Assembly: GCA_002336895.1 (NCBI GenBank)
Contig: DDFC01000027.1
Coordinates: 14,330 to 78,329, forward strand
Reading direction: 5' to 3'
From: Verrucomicrobiaceae bacterium UBA1938
GTDB lineage: Bacteria > Verrucomicrobiota > Verrucomicrobiia > Verrucomicrobiales > Verrucomicrobiaceae
DNA length: 64,000 nucleotides
Shown: in pieces, positions 9,539-17,485 of the stretch
How positions within the stretch are numbered: position 1 is the first letter of the stretch
How the letters are laid out: the number at the start of each line of letters is the position of its first letter
The notes under the pieces: model-generated
What the model saw: the letters and a program-made list of their open reading frames with translations, nothing else
Database searches by the model: none
Told to the model about the DNA's origin: nothing
Made by a program: the position numbers and the translations under genes

Positions 9539-10504
9539 ATGTCCACTTTTGCGAATCGTTCCACTTATTTTGTTCTTTGTCTGCTGACCACTCCCTTCGC
9601 CTATGGGGCGGTCAGCTTTGAAAAGGACCTCCTACCAGTCATCACTAAGAAGTGTGTGGACTGCCACAAAGCCCCGGCTGTGGTCAACGGCCAGAAAAAG
9701 GAGCCCAAGGCCGGCCTGCGGCTGGACGCCTCCTGGGCCATCCTCAAGGGCAGCGAAAACGGCCCCGTGCTGACCCCCGGAGACCCGTCCAAGAGCGGCA
9801 TCTACGAGTCCGTGATGCTGCCGAAGGATGACGACGGCCACATGCCCTCCAAGGGCGATGACCTGACCAAGGAGGAGACAGCCCTGCTGAAGAAGTGGAT
9901 CGAGGAGGGGGCCAACTTTGGCGGCTGGGTGGGCAGCGTGGAAGGCATGCCCGCCGGAGCCATGACGGAATCCGCCAAGCCCTACAAACCCCGCCCTCAT
10001 GACCTCTTCTATGCCGCGCTGGAAAAGGACATGAAGCCGCTCTCCGACGATCTGCTGGCCAAGGCCAAAGCCGCAGGAGCCCAGGTCTCCCCGGTCAAGG
10101 TGGACAGCCCGCTGGTGCGCGTGGACTTCCTGACCGGTGTGTCCAAATGTGATGACGCCAAGGTGGCCGCCATTCTGCCGATCAAGGAAAACATCGTGCA
10201 GCTGGATCTGGGCCGCACCGTGATCACTGACGCTGCGCTTAAGAGCATCGGCCAGATGCCGCGCCTTGTGTCTCTGGACCTGCGCCAGACCAAGATCACC
10301 GACGCCGGACTGGAGGCGCTGATCGGGCTGAAGAAGATCGAGACGCTCAACCTCTTCGGCACCGAGGTCACGGACGCAGGGCTGAAGCACCTGGCCAAGA
10401 TCAAGAGCCTCAAGAACGTACATCTCTGGCAGTCCAAGGCCACCCCGGCCGGCGTAAAGCAGCTCATCGCCGCCATTCCCGGCCTCAAAGCCAGCATCGA
10501 ATAA
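9539..10504 (+). CDS. Secreted planctomycete-type cytochrome c with leucine-rich repeats
   Basis: A 321-residue protein with a signal peptide (about 1-23). A single haem c site CVDCH (Cys39, Cys42, His43) lies in the PSCyt1-like context FEKDLLPVITKKCVDCHKAP, with GDPSKSGIYESVMLPKDDDGHMP and the ETALLKKWIEEGANFG end motif by residue about 130. The C-terminal part (about 205-320) has regular leucine-rich repeats of the DAxLKSIGQMPRLVSLDL type. This cytochrome-plus-LRR architecture is typical of Planctomycetes/Verrucomicrobia and probably serves in periplasmic electron transfer or protein interaction. It starts 121 bases from divergent glgC and 21 bases before the peroxiredoxin gene, suggesting an operon. 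Confidence 0.85.
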   Translation: MSTFANRSTYFVLCLLTTPFAYGAVSFEKDLLPVITKKCVDCHKAPAVVNGQKKEPKAGLRLDASWAILKGSENGPVLTPGDPSKSGIYESVMLPKDDDGHMPSKGDDLTKEETALLKKWIEEGANFGGWVGSVEGMPAGAMTESAKPYKPRPHDLFYAALEKDMKPLSDDLLAKAKAAGAQVSPVKVDSPLVRVDFLTGVSKCDDAKVAAILPIKENIVQLDLGRTVITDAALKSIGQMPRLVSLDLRQTKITDAGLEALIGLKKIETLNLFGTEVTDAGLKHLAKIKSLKNVHLWQSKATPAGVKQLIAAIPGLKASIE

Positions 10505-10525
10505 CCCAACCCATCCGTAACCCCC

Positions 10526-11050
10526 ATGAAAACGCGCCTCCTCATGCTCACCGCCATCTTCCACGCCCTCTTCGGCACCGCCAGCGCCGGCCAGGGCGAG
10601 AAAGTCACCTACCCCGCCCCCGCCGTCTCCGGCATCAACCAGGATGGCGCCACGGTGAACTTTGCCGACGTGTACAAGAAAGGCCCCACCGTGGTCTTCT
10701 TCTACCCGAAGGCCGACACCCCCGGCTGCACCAAGCAGGCCTGCTCCTTGCGTGATGCCTTTGCCGACCTCTCCAAAGAGGGCGTGCAGGTGCTGGGCGT
10801 GAGCTTTGACAAGGCGGAGTCGCAGAAGGCCTTCAAGGACAAGTTCACCCTCCCCTATGACCTGATCGCCGATCCAGAGGGCAAGATCGTCGAGGCCTTC
10901 AAGGTGAAAAAGATGCTCAAAGGCCTGCTCTCTCTCGCGTCACGCAGCTGCTTCCTCGTCAAAGACGGCAAGGTGGTGTGGCAGGACTACCAGGCCGCCA
11001 CCGATCAGCAGGCCGCCGACATTAAGCGCGTGCTGGCAGAGACGAAGTAA
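10526..11050 (+). CDS. Exported peroxiredoxin (AhpC/TSA, BCP-like)
   Basis: A 174-residue thioredoxin-fold peroxidase with an N-terminal signal peptide ending near TASA. The peroxidatic Cys68 and a resolving Cys73 lie in KADTPGCTKQACSLRDAF, as in atypical 2-Cys BCP-type peroxiredoxins; VLGVSFD and FTLPYDLIADPEGKI are further family motifs. It reduces H2O2 or organic peroxides, here probably in the periplasm. It starts 21 bases after the cytochrome/LRR gene and is followed by a strong terminator, so the two form a short operon. Confidence 0.92.
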   Translation: MKTRLLMLTAIFHALFGTASAGQGEKVTYPAPAVSGINQDGATVNFADVYKKGPTVVFFYPKADTPGCTKQACSLRDAFADLSKEGVQVLGVSFDKAESQKAFKDKFTLPYDLIADPEGKIVEAFKVKKMLKGLLSLASRSCFLVKDGKVVWQDYQAATDQQAADIKRVLAETK

Positions 11051-11093
11051 AGCGGGGCCGGTGCTCCGGTTTCAAAGTTGTTTCAAAAAAAGA

Positions 11094-11125
11094 GACCGTC
11101 GGGCAAACCCCGGCGGTCTTTTTTT
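11094..11125 (+). terminator. Rho-independent terminator after the peroxiredoxin gene
   Basis: A stem GACCGTCGGG / CCCGGCGGTC with a CAAAC loop (10 bp, one G-T pair) is followed by seven T residues. It lies 43 bases after the peroxiredoxin stop. Its position also argues against a longer 5' extension of the next gene, which would have to read through it. Confidence 0.9.
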
Positions 11126-11165
11126 GTTAACGTCTGCGCCACCCGCGCTGTCTCTACCCCACTGC

Positions 11166-12737
11166 ATGCCCGCCACCCGCCGCCACCCTCTTTCCACCCG
11201 CACCTGCCTCGGCATGGCGGCGGCGCTGCTGCTGGCGGGGCAGGGGCTCGTGCACGCGGACTGGCGGGACGACATCGGCTACACCCAGCTGGCCGCCGAG
11301 CTGGGCTCCTCCGTGCCCACAGGCGCGGGTGTCATCCTGCTGCAGTCGGAGGCCAATGACCAGACCTCCCCGCCCAACTACCTGCCGCAGGACGGCGGAT
11401 CGGGCGCGATCACCGGCACGGGTGCCTACAGCGGCAAGACGCTCAATGCCGAATCCGGCGCCGGGGTGGTGCTGAGCCATGCGCAGAGCGTGGCCTATTA
11501 CTACTACGCCAACGGCAGCGGCATCGGCCAGGGGGCCACGGAGATCCACAACTACACGGCCACGGATTTTCTTAACCGTCTTTATGCCGGCGCCTCGCCG
11601 CCCACCTTTCCGGGGCGCGTGCAGAACCACAGCTGGATCGGCTCCACAGACACCACCACCGATCCGCAGCTGCTGCGCAGCCTGGACTTCATGATCAACC
11701 GGGACGGCACCCTGGTGGCCGTGCCGCTGAACAACAACGCCGATCCCATGCCTGCCCTGCTGGGAAACAACTACCACGCTCTCACGGCCGGGCTGCGCAG
11801 CGGCGTGCACAGCCGGGGAGGCACCAACACGGACGGCAGCGGCCGCATGAAGCCGGATCTGGTGGTGAACGTGGCTGAAACAAGCTACGCCTCTCCCGCC
11901 ATCGCTGGCACGGTGGCGGCGATGCTCCAGTCCGCCGTCGCCACCGGGAATGCGAACGCGCAGAAACCGCAGGCCATCAAGGCGCAGATGCTGGCAGGTG
12001 CCTCCAAGCAAAACCTGCCGCAGTGGCAGCGCCTCGCAAGCACCGCGCCCTATGACGCCGTCTTTGGTGCGGGAGAGCTGAACATTCGCAACGCCTACTA
12101 CATCCAGCAGGCGGGGCAGCGTGGCTACTCCACCAGCACGGAGGTGCCCTCGCGCGGCTGGGACTACAACACCACGACCAACAATGCCGCCGGGCGGCGC
12201 TACTTTTTCAGCATCCCCGCCGGGCGCTATGCCACCACCTTTTCCGCCGCCATCACCTGGCACCGCGCCATTTTGGGGATCAACGGCGGTGCATACAGCA
12301 GCAGCCTCTCAAACCTCGATCTGGCGCTCTATGCCTCCACCAGCTTCACACCGGACAGCATCGCGTTGTACACCTCCGCCAGCACGGTGGACAATGTGGA
12401 GCACATCTTTGCCTGCAATCTGCCGCCAGGGCAGTACATGCTGGTAGTGACGTCCAGCACCAAAAACATCTTGTACGGCCTGGCCTGGGACGCGCAGCTG
12501 GGCGGCGGTCCGGCGCTGGCACCGCAGCTCTCCGGCAGCCAGTGGCAGCTCTCGGCCTCCAGCCTGGACCCGTATCTGAGCTACACCATCGAGAGCTCGC
12601 CGGATCTCGTCAGCGGCTGGACCACGGAGCTGACCTTTCGCACCGCAGACACCACGCCCGCCTACACCTGCACGTGGCAGCCCCCGCAGAGCGCCAGCCG
12701 GTACTTTTACCGCCTGAAGTGGACGCCCGTGCGGTGA
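11166..12737 (+). CDS. Secreted subtilase-like (S8 fold) protein with atypical catalytic site
   Basis: A 523-residue protein; the ATG at 11166 was chosen because it starts a signal peptide (hydrophobic GMAAALLLAGQGLVHA) and lies beyond the terminator. Subtilase features: RVQNHSWIGS, GRMKPDLVVNVAET and the nucleophile-like ETSYASPAIAGTVAAML, which matches the GTSxAxPxxAG Ser motif with G replaced by E. The His region appears as LSHAQSVAYYYYA in place of HGTHVAG. The usual IDTG Asp motif seems replaced by LLQSEAND, so the Asp of the triad is not obvious. The last about 70 residues (SYTIESSPDLVSGW) form a beta-rich module common in secreted Verrucomicrobial proteins. It could be an active divergent peptidase or a pseudoenzyme. 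Confidence 0.7.
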   Translation: MPATRRHPLSTRTCLGMAAALLLAGQGLVHADWRDDIGYTQLAAELGSSVPTGAGVILLQSEANDQTSPPNYLPQDGGSGAITGTGAYSGKTLNAESGAGVVLSHAQSVAYYYYANGSGIGQGATEIHNYTATDFLNRLYAGASPPTFPGRVQNHSWIGSTDTTTDPQLLRSLDFMINRDGTLVAVPLNNNADPMPALLGNNYHALTAGLRSGVHSRGGTNTDGSGRMKPDLVVNVAETSYASPAIAGTVAAMLQSAVATGNANAQKPQAIKAQMLAGASKQNLPQWQRLASTAPYDAVFGAGELNIRNAYYIQQAGQRGYSTSTEVPSRGWDYNTTTNNAAGRRYFFSIPAGRYATTFSAAITWHRAILGINGGAYSSSLSNLDLALYASTSFTPDSIALYTSASTVDNVEHIFACNLPPGQYMLVVTSSTKNILYGLAWDAQLGGGPALAPQLSGSQWQLSASSLDPYLSYTIESSPDLVSGWTTELTFRTADTTPAYTCTWQPPQSASRYFYRLKWTPVR

Positions 12738-12820
12738 GTGCGTCTGCATTTGCAATGCCGATAGACAAGCTCGGAGCTGCGCGTTAAACCTCGCCCGATC
12801 GATTCTCACCCAACCCACTC

Positions 12821-13537
12821 ATGAAACTGCATCTCGCACTCGCCGCACTCCTCGCCGCCGTCTCCTTCGCCAGCGCTGAGGAAAAGGAAATCTTCAACGG
12901 CAAAGACCTCACTGGTTGGGAGGGCAACAAGGAGCTCTGGAGCGTGCAGGACGGCACCATCACCGGCAAGACCCCTGCCGACCCCGCCAATCCGGCCAAG
13001 AGCATCCTCAAGCACAACACCTTCCTCATCTGGAAAGGCGGTACCGTGGGCGACTTTGAGCTCACGTTTCAGTACCGCATCGAAAAAGGAAATTCTGGTG
13101 TGCAGTACCGCAGCAAGGAACTCCCTGCCGGGGAAAACGGCCCCATCATCAGCGGCTACCAGGCCGACTTTGAGGCCGGAGACAAGTACAGCGGCATCCT
13201 CTATGAGGAGCGTGGCCGTGGCATCCTGGCCCTGCGTGGCGAAAAGAGCGTGATCAAGCCTGCTGCGGACGGCGGCAAAAAGCCCGTGCTCGAAAAATCC
13301 CCCCTCAGCGACAGCGCCGCCATCCAGGCCTCCATCAAGAAGGAAGACTGGAACGAGTACCGCATCGTGGCCAAGGGCAACCATGTGCAGCATTTCATCA
13401 ATGGCATGCAGACCGTGGACGTGACGGACGAAGACGCCGCCAATGCGCCCAAGGAAGGCCTGCTGGCCCTGCAGATCCACGCCGGCCCGCCGATGGTGGT
13501 GCAGTTCAAAAACTTCAAGCTCGTCGAAACGAAATAG
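12821..13537 (+). CDS. Secreted DUF1080 (3-keto-disaccharide hydrolase-like) protein
   Basis: A 238-residue protein with a clear signal peptide (1-19, cut near ASA/EE). The mature part is one DUF1080 domain: EIFNGKDLTGWEG at its start, WSVQDGTITGK, FELTFQYRIEKGNSGVQYRS, GYQADFEAG, and a C-terminal GLLALQIHAGPPMVVQFKN. DUF1080 is a concanavalin-like beta-sandwich, very abundant in PVC bacteria; some members hydrolyse 3-keto-glycosides. The substrate is unknown. It is monocistronic or co-transcribed with the following gene, whose start lies 22 bases downstream. Confidence 0.9.
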   Translation: MKLHLALAALLAAVSFASAEEKEIFNGKDLTGWEGNKELWSVQDGTITGKTPADPANPAKSILKHNTFLIWKGGTVGDFELTFQYRIEKGNSGVQYRSKELPAGENGPIISGYQADFEAGDKYSGILYEERGRGILALRGEKSVIKPAADGGKKPVLEKSPLSDSAAIQASIKKEDWNEYRIVAKGNHVQHFINGMQTVDVTDEDAANAPKEGLLALQIHAGPPMVVQFKNFKLVETK

Positions 13538-13559
13538 CCGTGCTTAGTTGGCCGCTGTC

Positions 13560-14279
13560 ATGACCCGACTGCTCTCCATCACGCTCTTTCTCCTGACCTT
13601 CGGCCTGGCCCTCCCGGCTGTGGCAGACACCGAATACCTCGTCGTCAGCGGCGGGCCTGCGGTGCGTCAGTTTGAAGACCTGCGCAAGCCCGGGGAGCAG
13701 CATGACCGCTGGTGGGGAAACTTCATCCGCACCGCCCGTGTGCGCATGCAGGAGATCCACAAAACGGCGCCTGCGGGCACACGCATCACTTGGCTGGTGT
13801 ATCGGGACGGCTACGTGCGCCGCTCCGCCGCCGAGCACCAGCCGCTGACGCAGAATGTGGAGTCCGTGCCCAAGGCATACCCATATATCAATCTCGTGTG
13901 GTTCCGCAGCGCGGACGAGCTCATCCGCTACATTAACCACGGCGCGGCTGGTCGTGGCGGGCTCAAGATCTCAGGCTTTGAGTACTTCGGCCACTCCAAC
14001 AAGTACAGCTTCATGTTCGACTACAGCTCGGACACCTACGCCACCTCCACAGCCTGGCTGCACCAGAACGACCTGCACAAGCTCAGCCGCTGGGCCTTCA
14101 GCAGCAAGGCCTACTGCCAGAGCTGGGGCTGCCACACGGCGGAGAGTTTCAGCAAGGCATGGAAACGCGCCACCGGCACCTTCATGGTCGGTGCCATGGG
14201 CAAGACCGACTACTCAGACATGCACCTGCGCGACTGGCATGTGGGCCTCTCCAGCGGCTCCCGCTGGGTGAAGCGGTGA
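13560..14279 (+). CDS. Secreted hypothetical protein with conserved-looking His/Cys motifs
   Basis: A 239-residue protein with a signal peptide (MTRLLSITLFLLTFGLALPAVA); the ATG at 13560 is used rather than an upstream TTG. I do not recognise a family with certainty. The centre contains GFEYFGHSNKYSFM followed about 45 residues later by AYCQSWGCHTAESFSKAW. A His after a hydrophobic strand and a Cys after the next strand are the layout of caspase-like clan CD cysteine peptidases, but this is only a resemblance. It is 22 bases after the DUF1080 gene on the same strand. Confidence 0.7.
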   Translation: MTRLLSITLFLLTFGLALPAVADTEYLVVSGGPAVRQFEDLRKPGEQHDRWWGNFIRTARVRMQEIHKTAPAGTRITWLVYRDGYVRRSAAEHQPLTQNVESVPKAYPYINLVWFRSADELIRYINHGAAGRGGLKISGFEYFGHSNKYSFMFDYSSDTYATSTAWLHQNDLHKLSRWAFSSKAYCQSWGCHTAESFSKAWKRATGTFMVGAMGKTDYSDMHLRDWHVGLSSGSRWVKR

Positions 14280-14420
14280 GAGAAAATCTGCCATAGGGCC
14301 AAGGCATGCGTCAGGGTGAAACGCCCTGCTGAATGGGAGTTCAGAAGCGCAGGCATCCTGTGAGATATCGAGGGCATCCCCGGCACCTTGATCTTTCTGC
14401 TTCTCACGCTAAACGACTGC

Positions 14421-15215
14421 ATGGATGAATCGTACACGCAGCGTTTTGGCGGCATCGGGCGGCTTTATGGGGCTGCGGCACTGCCGCGCCTTCAGGCTGC
14501 GCATGTGGCCATCGTAGGCGTTGGCGGCGTCGGTTCCTGGGTGGTGGAGGCGCTTGCCCGCAGCGGCGTCGGCACGCTGACACTGATGGACATGGACGAT
14601 GTCTGCATCACCAACACCAACCGCCAGCTGCCGGCGCTGGCCCACACCGTGGGCGTTTCCAAGGTGGATGTCCTGGCCGCACGCGTGGCGGAGATCAATC
14701 CCGACTGCCACGTGAACCGCGTCATCGAGTTCCTCACTGAATCGAATGTGGACCGCCTGCTTGCGCCAGCTTTTGATTTTGTCGTTGATGCCGTGGACCG
14801 CACTTCCATCAAGGCGCTGATTCTGGCCAGGTGCCACGCCCGCGGCATGCCTGTCATCACCTCCGGCTCTGCTGGCGGCAGACGTGATCCTACGCTTATC
14901 CGCACATCAGACCTTGGTCACGCCGGGGCTGACACCCTGCTCAAAGGCGTGCGCCAGTGCCTGCGCCGTCAGCACGGCTTTCCCAAGAGCGAGGAAGGCC
15001 GCCCTCTGGCCATGGACATCCCATGTGTTTTTTCCAGCGAGAAGCCGATCTATCCCTGGGCGGATGGCTCCTGCTCGCTGGAGCCCGAATCCGGTGCCGA
15101 AACCGGCCTTCGCCTCGACTGCGCCGCCGGTTTTGGCGCGGCCACCCACGTCACCGGCACGTTTGGCTTTGTGCTCGCGGCGGAGGTGGTGCGGAGGCTG
15201 GCAGCCGTGGGATGA
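14421..15215 (+). CDS. tcdA: tRNA threonylcarbamoyladenosine dehydratase (ThiF/E1-like)
   Basis: TcdA (CsdL) cyclises t6A37 of tRNA to ct6A in an ATP-dependent reaction. The 264-residue product opens with QRFGGIGRLYG, the family start. It has the E1-like nucleotide-binding glycine motif VGVGGVGSWVVEALARSGVG, then LMDMDDVCITNTNRQ and VDAVDR, and ends GTFGFVLAAEVVRRL. The ATG at 14421 was chosen over an upstream TTG because MDESYTQRFGGI aligns with known TcdA starts. The cytosolic enzyme's gene stands alone, 141 bases after the previous gene, with a convergent gene downstream. Confidence 0.93.
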   Translation: MDESYTQRFGGIGRLYGAAALPRLQAAHVAIVGVGGVGSWVVEALARSGVGTLTLMDMDDVCITNTNRQLPALAHTVGVSKVDVLAARVAEINPDCHVNRVIEFLTESNVDRLLAPAFDFVVDAVDRTSIKALILARCHARGMPVITSGSAGGRRDPTLIRTSDLGHAGADTLLKGVRQCLRRQHGFPKSEEGRPLAMDIPCVFSSEKPIYPWADGSCSLEPESGAETGLRLDCAAGFGAATHVTGTFGFVLAAEVVRRLAAVG

Positions 15216-15244
15216 GAGGAGCGCAGAATGCGCTAGTCATGGGG

Positions 15245-15550
15245 TCAATCCCCGGCCGACGACTTTGGCCGGCCATCACGAATTCCAAAAGAACTGCGTT
15301 GATTTGCCCACCATGCAACGAGGGGCAGCCAGAACAAAAGCCCGCCTGCAAGGTAGACGAACGCATAAGCCTCCTGCGTCGGGTTCGTGGCTTCGAAGAG
15401 GGCGGCCACGAAAAAAAAGCCGAAGTAGGAGGCCATGAGGTAAAAGACGGTCCAGCCGAGATACCACATCCAAACTTTACGGTAGAGAATCCCGAAACTG
15501 AAGATCGAGAAGACTGCGGCGAGGCCGAGAAAGTAAGGAAACACTTCCAT
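15245..15550 (-). CDS. Small integral membrane protein of unknown function
   Basis: A 101-residue protein with three predicted membrane segments (FPYFLGLAAVFSIFSFGIL; MWYLGWTVFYLMASYFGFFF; FVYLAGGLLFWLPLVAWW) and a polar C-terminus. I do not recognise the family. The composition is strongly hydrophobic with charged inter-helix loops, which supports a real gene. It is convergent with tcdA and 32 bases downstream of the rhodanese gene on the same strand, so the two may share a transcript. Confidence 0.6.
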   Translation of the reverse strand: MEVFPYFLGLAAVFSIFSFGILYRKVWMWYLGWTVFYLMASYFGFFFVAALFEATNPTQEAYAFVYLAGGLLFWLPLVAWWANQRSSFGIRDGRPKSSAGD

Positions 15551-15582
15551 GTTATGGACGAGAGGATCGGCTGGCCGTGCTG

Positions 15583-15969
15583 CTACTTCGCCACCGGCTT
15601 GCCCGCCTTGACCCAGCCGCCAAAGCCGTCGTCCATGTGGATGAGGTGGGTGAAGCCCAGCTTTTCAAAAGCCGGCAGCGCCCGGGTGCTGCGGCCTCCA
15701 GCCTGGCAGTGCACCAGCGTGGGCTGGGTCTTGTCCAGCTTGGCCAGCTGCGCTTCAAAGTCGGCGGACATGATGTCGATGTTCTTCGCGCCCTTGATGT
15801 GTCCGTCTTTGAATTCATCCGGTGTGCGCACATCCACGATCACGACTTTTTCTGCGGAGATGATTTTGGCGGCTTCGTCGGCTTTGACATGTTTCACGGG
15901 GTCTGCGGCAAGGGACATGGCGGGGATGATGAGGGTGAGGAGAAGGGTGGTGATGAAGAGGTGCTTCAT
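15583..15969 (-). CDS. Exported single-domain rhodanese-like protein
   Basis: A 128-residue protein with a signal peptide (1-21). The rhodanese domain shows VVIVDVRTPDEFKDGHIKGA and the active-site loop with Cys88 in VHCQAGGRS, followed by the LGFTHLIHMDDGFGGW end motif. The six-residue loop is of the sulfurtransferase type. Such exported rhodaneses may handle sulfane sulfur or thiosulfate; nothing nearby fixes its partner. Confidence 0.9.
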   Translation of the reverse strand: MKHLFITTLLLTLIIPAMSLAADPVKHVKADEAAKIISAEKVVIVDVRTPDEFKDGHIKGAKNIDIMSADFEAQLAKLDKTQPTLVHCQAGGRSTRALPAFEKLGFTHLIHMDDGFGGWVKAGKPVAK

Positions 15970-16003
15970 GATGTATAGGATTCCAGGTTTAAGGTTTAAA
16001 GTG

Positions 16004-16540
16004 TCAATTTGTGGCGGGGGTGGGACAGTGTACTTCGACAGGCATGCAGCTGAGACGCTGGTAGAGCTTCCTCAGCGTCAGCAGAGGCCACCAGCGGTAG
16101 AGGTAGATCTCCAGCGGTTTCCACATGGCCACCCAGCCCATGATGGTGATGCCTTCTCTGGCCACGAGACGCCATTCGGCGGCAGGTGGCAGCAGACTGG
16201 CGGCCGACTGGCACAGCGCCAGAAAGAGCAGGCCAATGAGCAGGGATTTTCGCCCCTCACGCATGAGGCGTTTGAACTCCCGCAGCGTCATTTCCGCGCG
16301 GTACTCGAAGTAATGTGCGATGGAGTCGGAGACGAGCTTCTGCGCATCGGTCACGTCAGTGGGCGTTTTGGCCAGGTGCACCACCAGTTTCAGGTCGTGC
16401 TTGTGCGGGTGCTCCTGCGCCCAGCTGACGATGAATTCCTCCGCATCATGGTCGAGATCCCGCTCGTGAAAGGGGGATGGGTCCAGGGAATTGAACAGCT
16501 GGTTCAGCTCCGTGAGCTTGACCTCGATGAGTTCAGTCAT
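16004..16540 (-). CDS. Conserved hypothetical membrane protein
   Basis: A 178-residue protein when started at the ATG at 16540 (MTELIEVKLTELNQLFNSLD); a longer in-frame start adds 21 residues of low-complexity sequence and is less likely. The N-terminal half is cytosolic and helical (DAEEFIVSWAQEH, YFEYRAEMTLREFKRLMREG); the second half has hydrophobic stretches (SLLIGLLFLALCQSAASLL and ITIMGWVAMWKPLEIYLY). I do not recognise a named domain. It stands between the rhodanese and superoxide dismutase genes, all on the minus strand. Confidence 0.65.
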   Translation of the reverse strand: MTELIEVKLTELNQLFNSLDPSPFHERDLDHDAEEFIVSWAQEHPHKHDLKLVVHLAKTPTDVTDAQKLVSDSIAHYFEYRAEMTLREFKRLMREGRKSLLIGLLFLALCQSAASLLPPAAEWRLVAREGITIMGWVAMWKPLEIYLYRWWPLLTLRKLYQRLSCMPVEVHCPTPATN

Positions 16541-16657
16541 GGGAAGGGCGGGAGGGCGCGGCAGGGAAATGCCGAATGACAAAGCAAATGCAGTCGCTGC
16601 CATAGGGCATCCGTGTCTTGCTCGTCATTCGGCCTTCTGATTTCATCAATTAGGGCA

Positions 16658-17377
16658 TTACGCCTTGATGGCGGCCTCGTAGCCCTTGGCCACTTCGGCC
16701 CAGTTCACCACATTCCACCAGGCGGCGATGTAGTCAGGGCGCTTGTTTTGGTACTTCAGGTAGTAGGCGTGCTCCCACACATCCAGGCCCAGGATCGGTG
16801 TGCCCAGATCGGCTTCGTCCACGATGCCCTTCATGAGCGGGTTGTCCTGGTTTGGGGTGGAGGTGACCTTGAGCTTGCCGTCCTTGGTAACGATCAGCCA
16901 GGCCCAGCCGGAGCCGAAGCGCTTCACCCCGGCTTCACCAAAGACCTTTTTGAAGTCGTCGACGCTGGAGAAGGTGCTTTGGATGGCGGCACCCAGTTTG
17001 CCTTCAGGGCCTTTCGGGCCGCTGCCAGCCGGTGCCATCCATTTCCAGAACCAGGTGTGGTTCACATGACCGCCGCCGTTGTTGCGGATGGCGGTCTGGG
17101 AGGCTTCAGGCAGGGATTTGATGTCGCTCACCAGTTCAATGGCGTCTGTTTTGCCGATGCTGGCAGCTTTGAGCGCGTCTCCAAGCTTGGAAATGTAGGC
17201 GGTGTGGTGCTTGCCAAAGTGGATGTTCATGGTCAGCGCATCGATGTGCGGTTCCAGGGCTTCGGGGGCGTAGGGAAGAGGAGCCTGCGTTAGATCCAGC
17301 GCGAGGCTGGTGGAGGGGGCGATCAGCGTACCTGCGAGTGCCGCAGTGCTGGTGGAGAGGAAGGCGCGTCGGTTCAT
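16658..17377 (-). CDS. Exported superoxide dismutase (Mn/Fe family)
   Basis: Converts superoxide to H2O2 and O2. In this 239-residue protein the first about 27 residues (MNRRAFLSTSTAALAGTLIA) look like an RR-type (Tat-like) signal. Metal ligands are all present: His53 (IHFGKHH), His107 (HVNHTWFW), Asp199 and His203 (LGLDVWEHAYY). The GGGHVNH and DVWEHAYYLKYQNKRP contexts are more like the manganese/cambialistic type than the iron type. It is divergent from the OmpA-like gene across 108 bases. Export through the Tat path would fit a metal-loaded periplasmic enzyme. Confidence 0.93.
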   Translation of the reverse strand: MNRRAFLSTSTAALAGTLIAPSTSLALDLTQAPLPYAPEALEPHIDALTMNIHFGKHHTAYISKLGDALKAASIGKTDAIELVSDIKSLPEASQTAIRNNGGGHVNHTWFWKWMAPAGSGPKGPEGKLGAAIQSTFSSVDDFKKVFGEAGVKRFGSGWAWLIVTKDGKLKVTSTPNQDNPLMKGIVDEADLGTPILGLDVWEHAYYLKYQNKRPDYIAAWWNVVNWAEVAKGYEAAIKA

Positions 17378-17485
17378 GGTGGTGGGTTGTGGGGTGGGAA
17401 CTCAAGAATACGAAGCCGGCGGAGCCAATGTCACGGTTAAAGTGCCGCGTGCAAAGCTTTGGCCTCATGGTACCGTTGGTACGTC

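Noticed and set aside
15254..15282. GGCCGG/CCGGCC stem as a terminator between tcdA and the small membrane gene
   Set aside because: Lies inside the end of the membrane-protein coding region and has no T-run in either direction.
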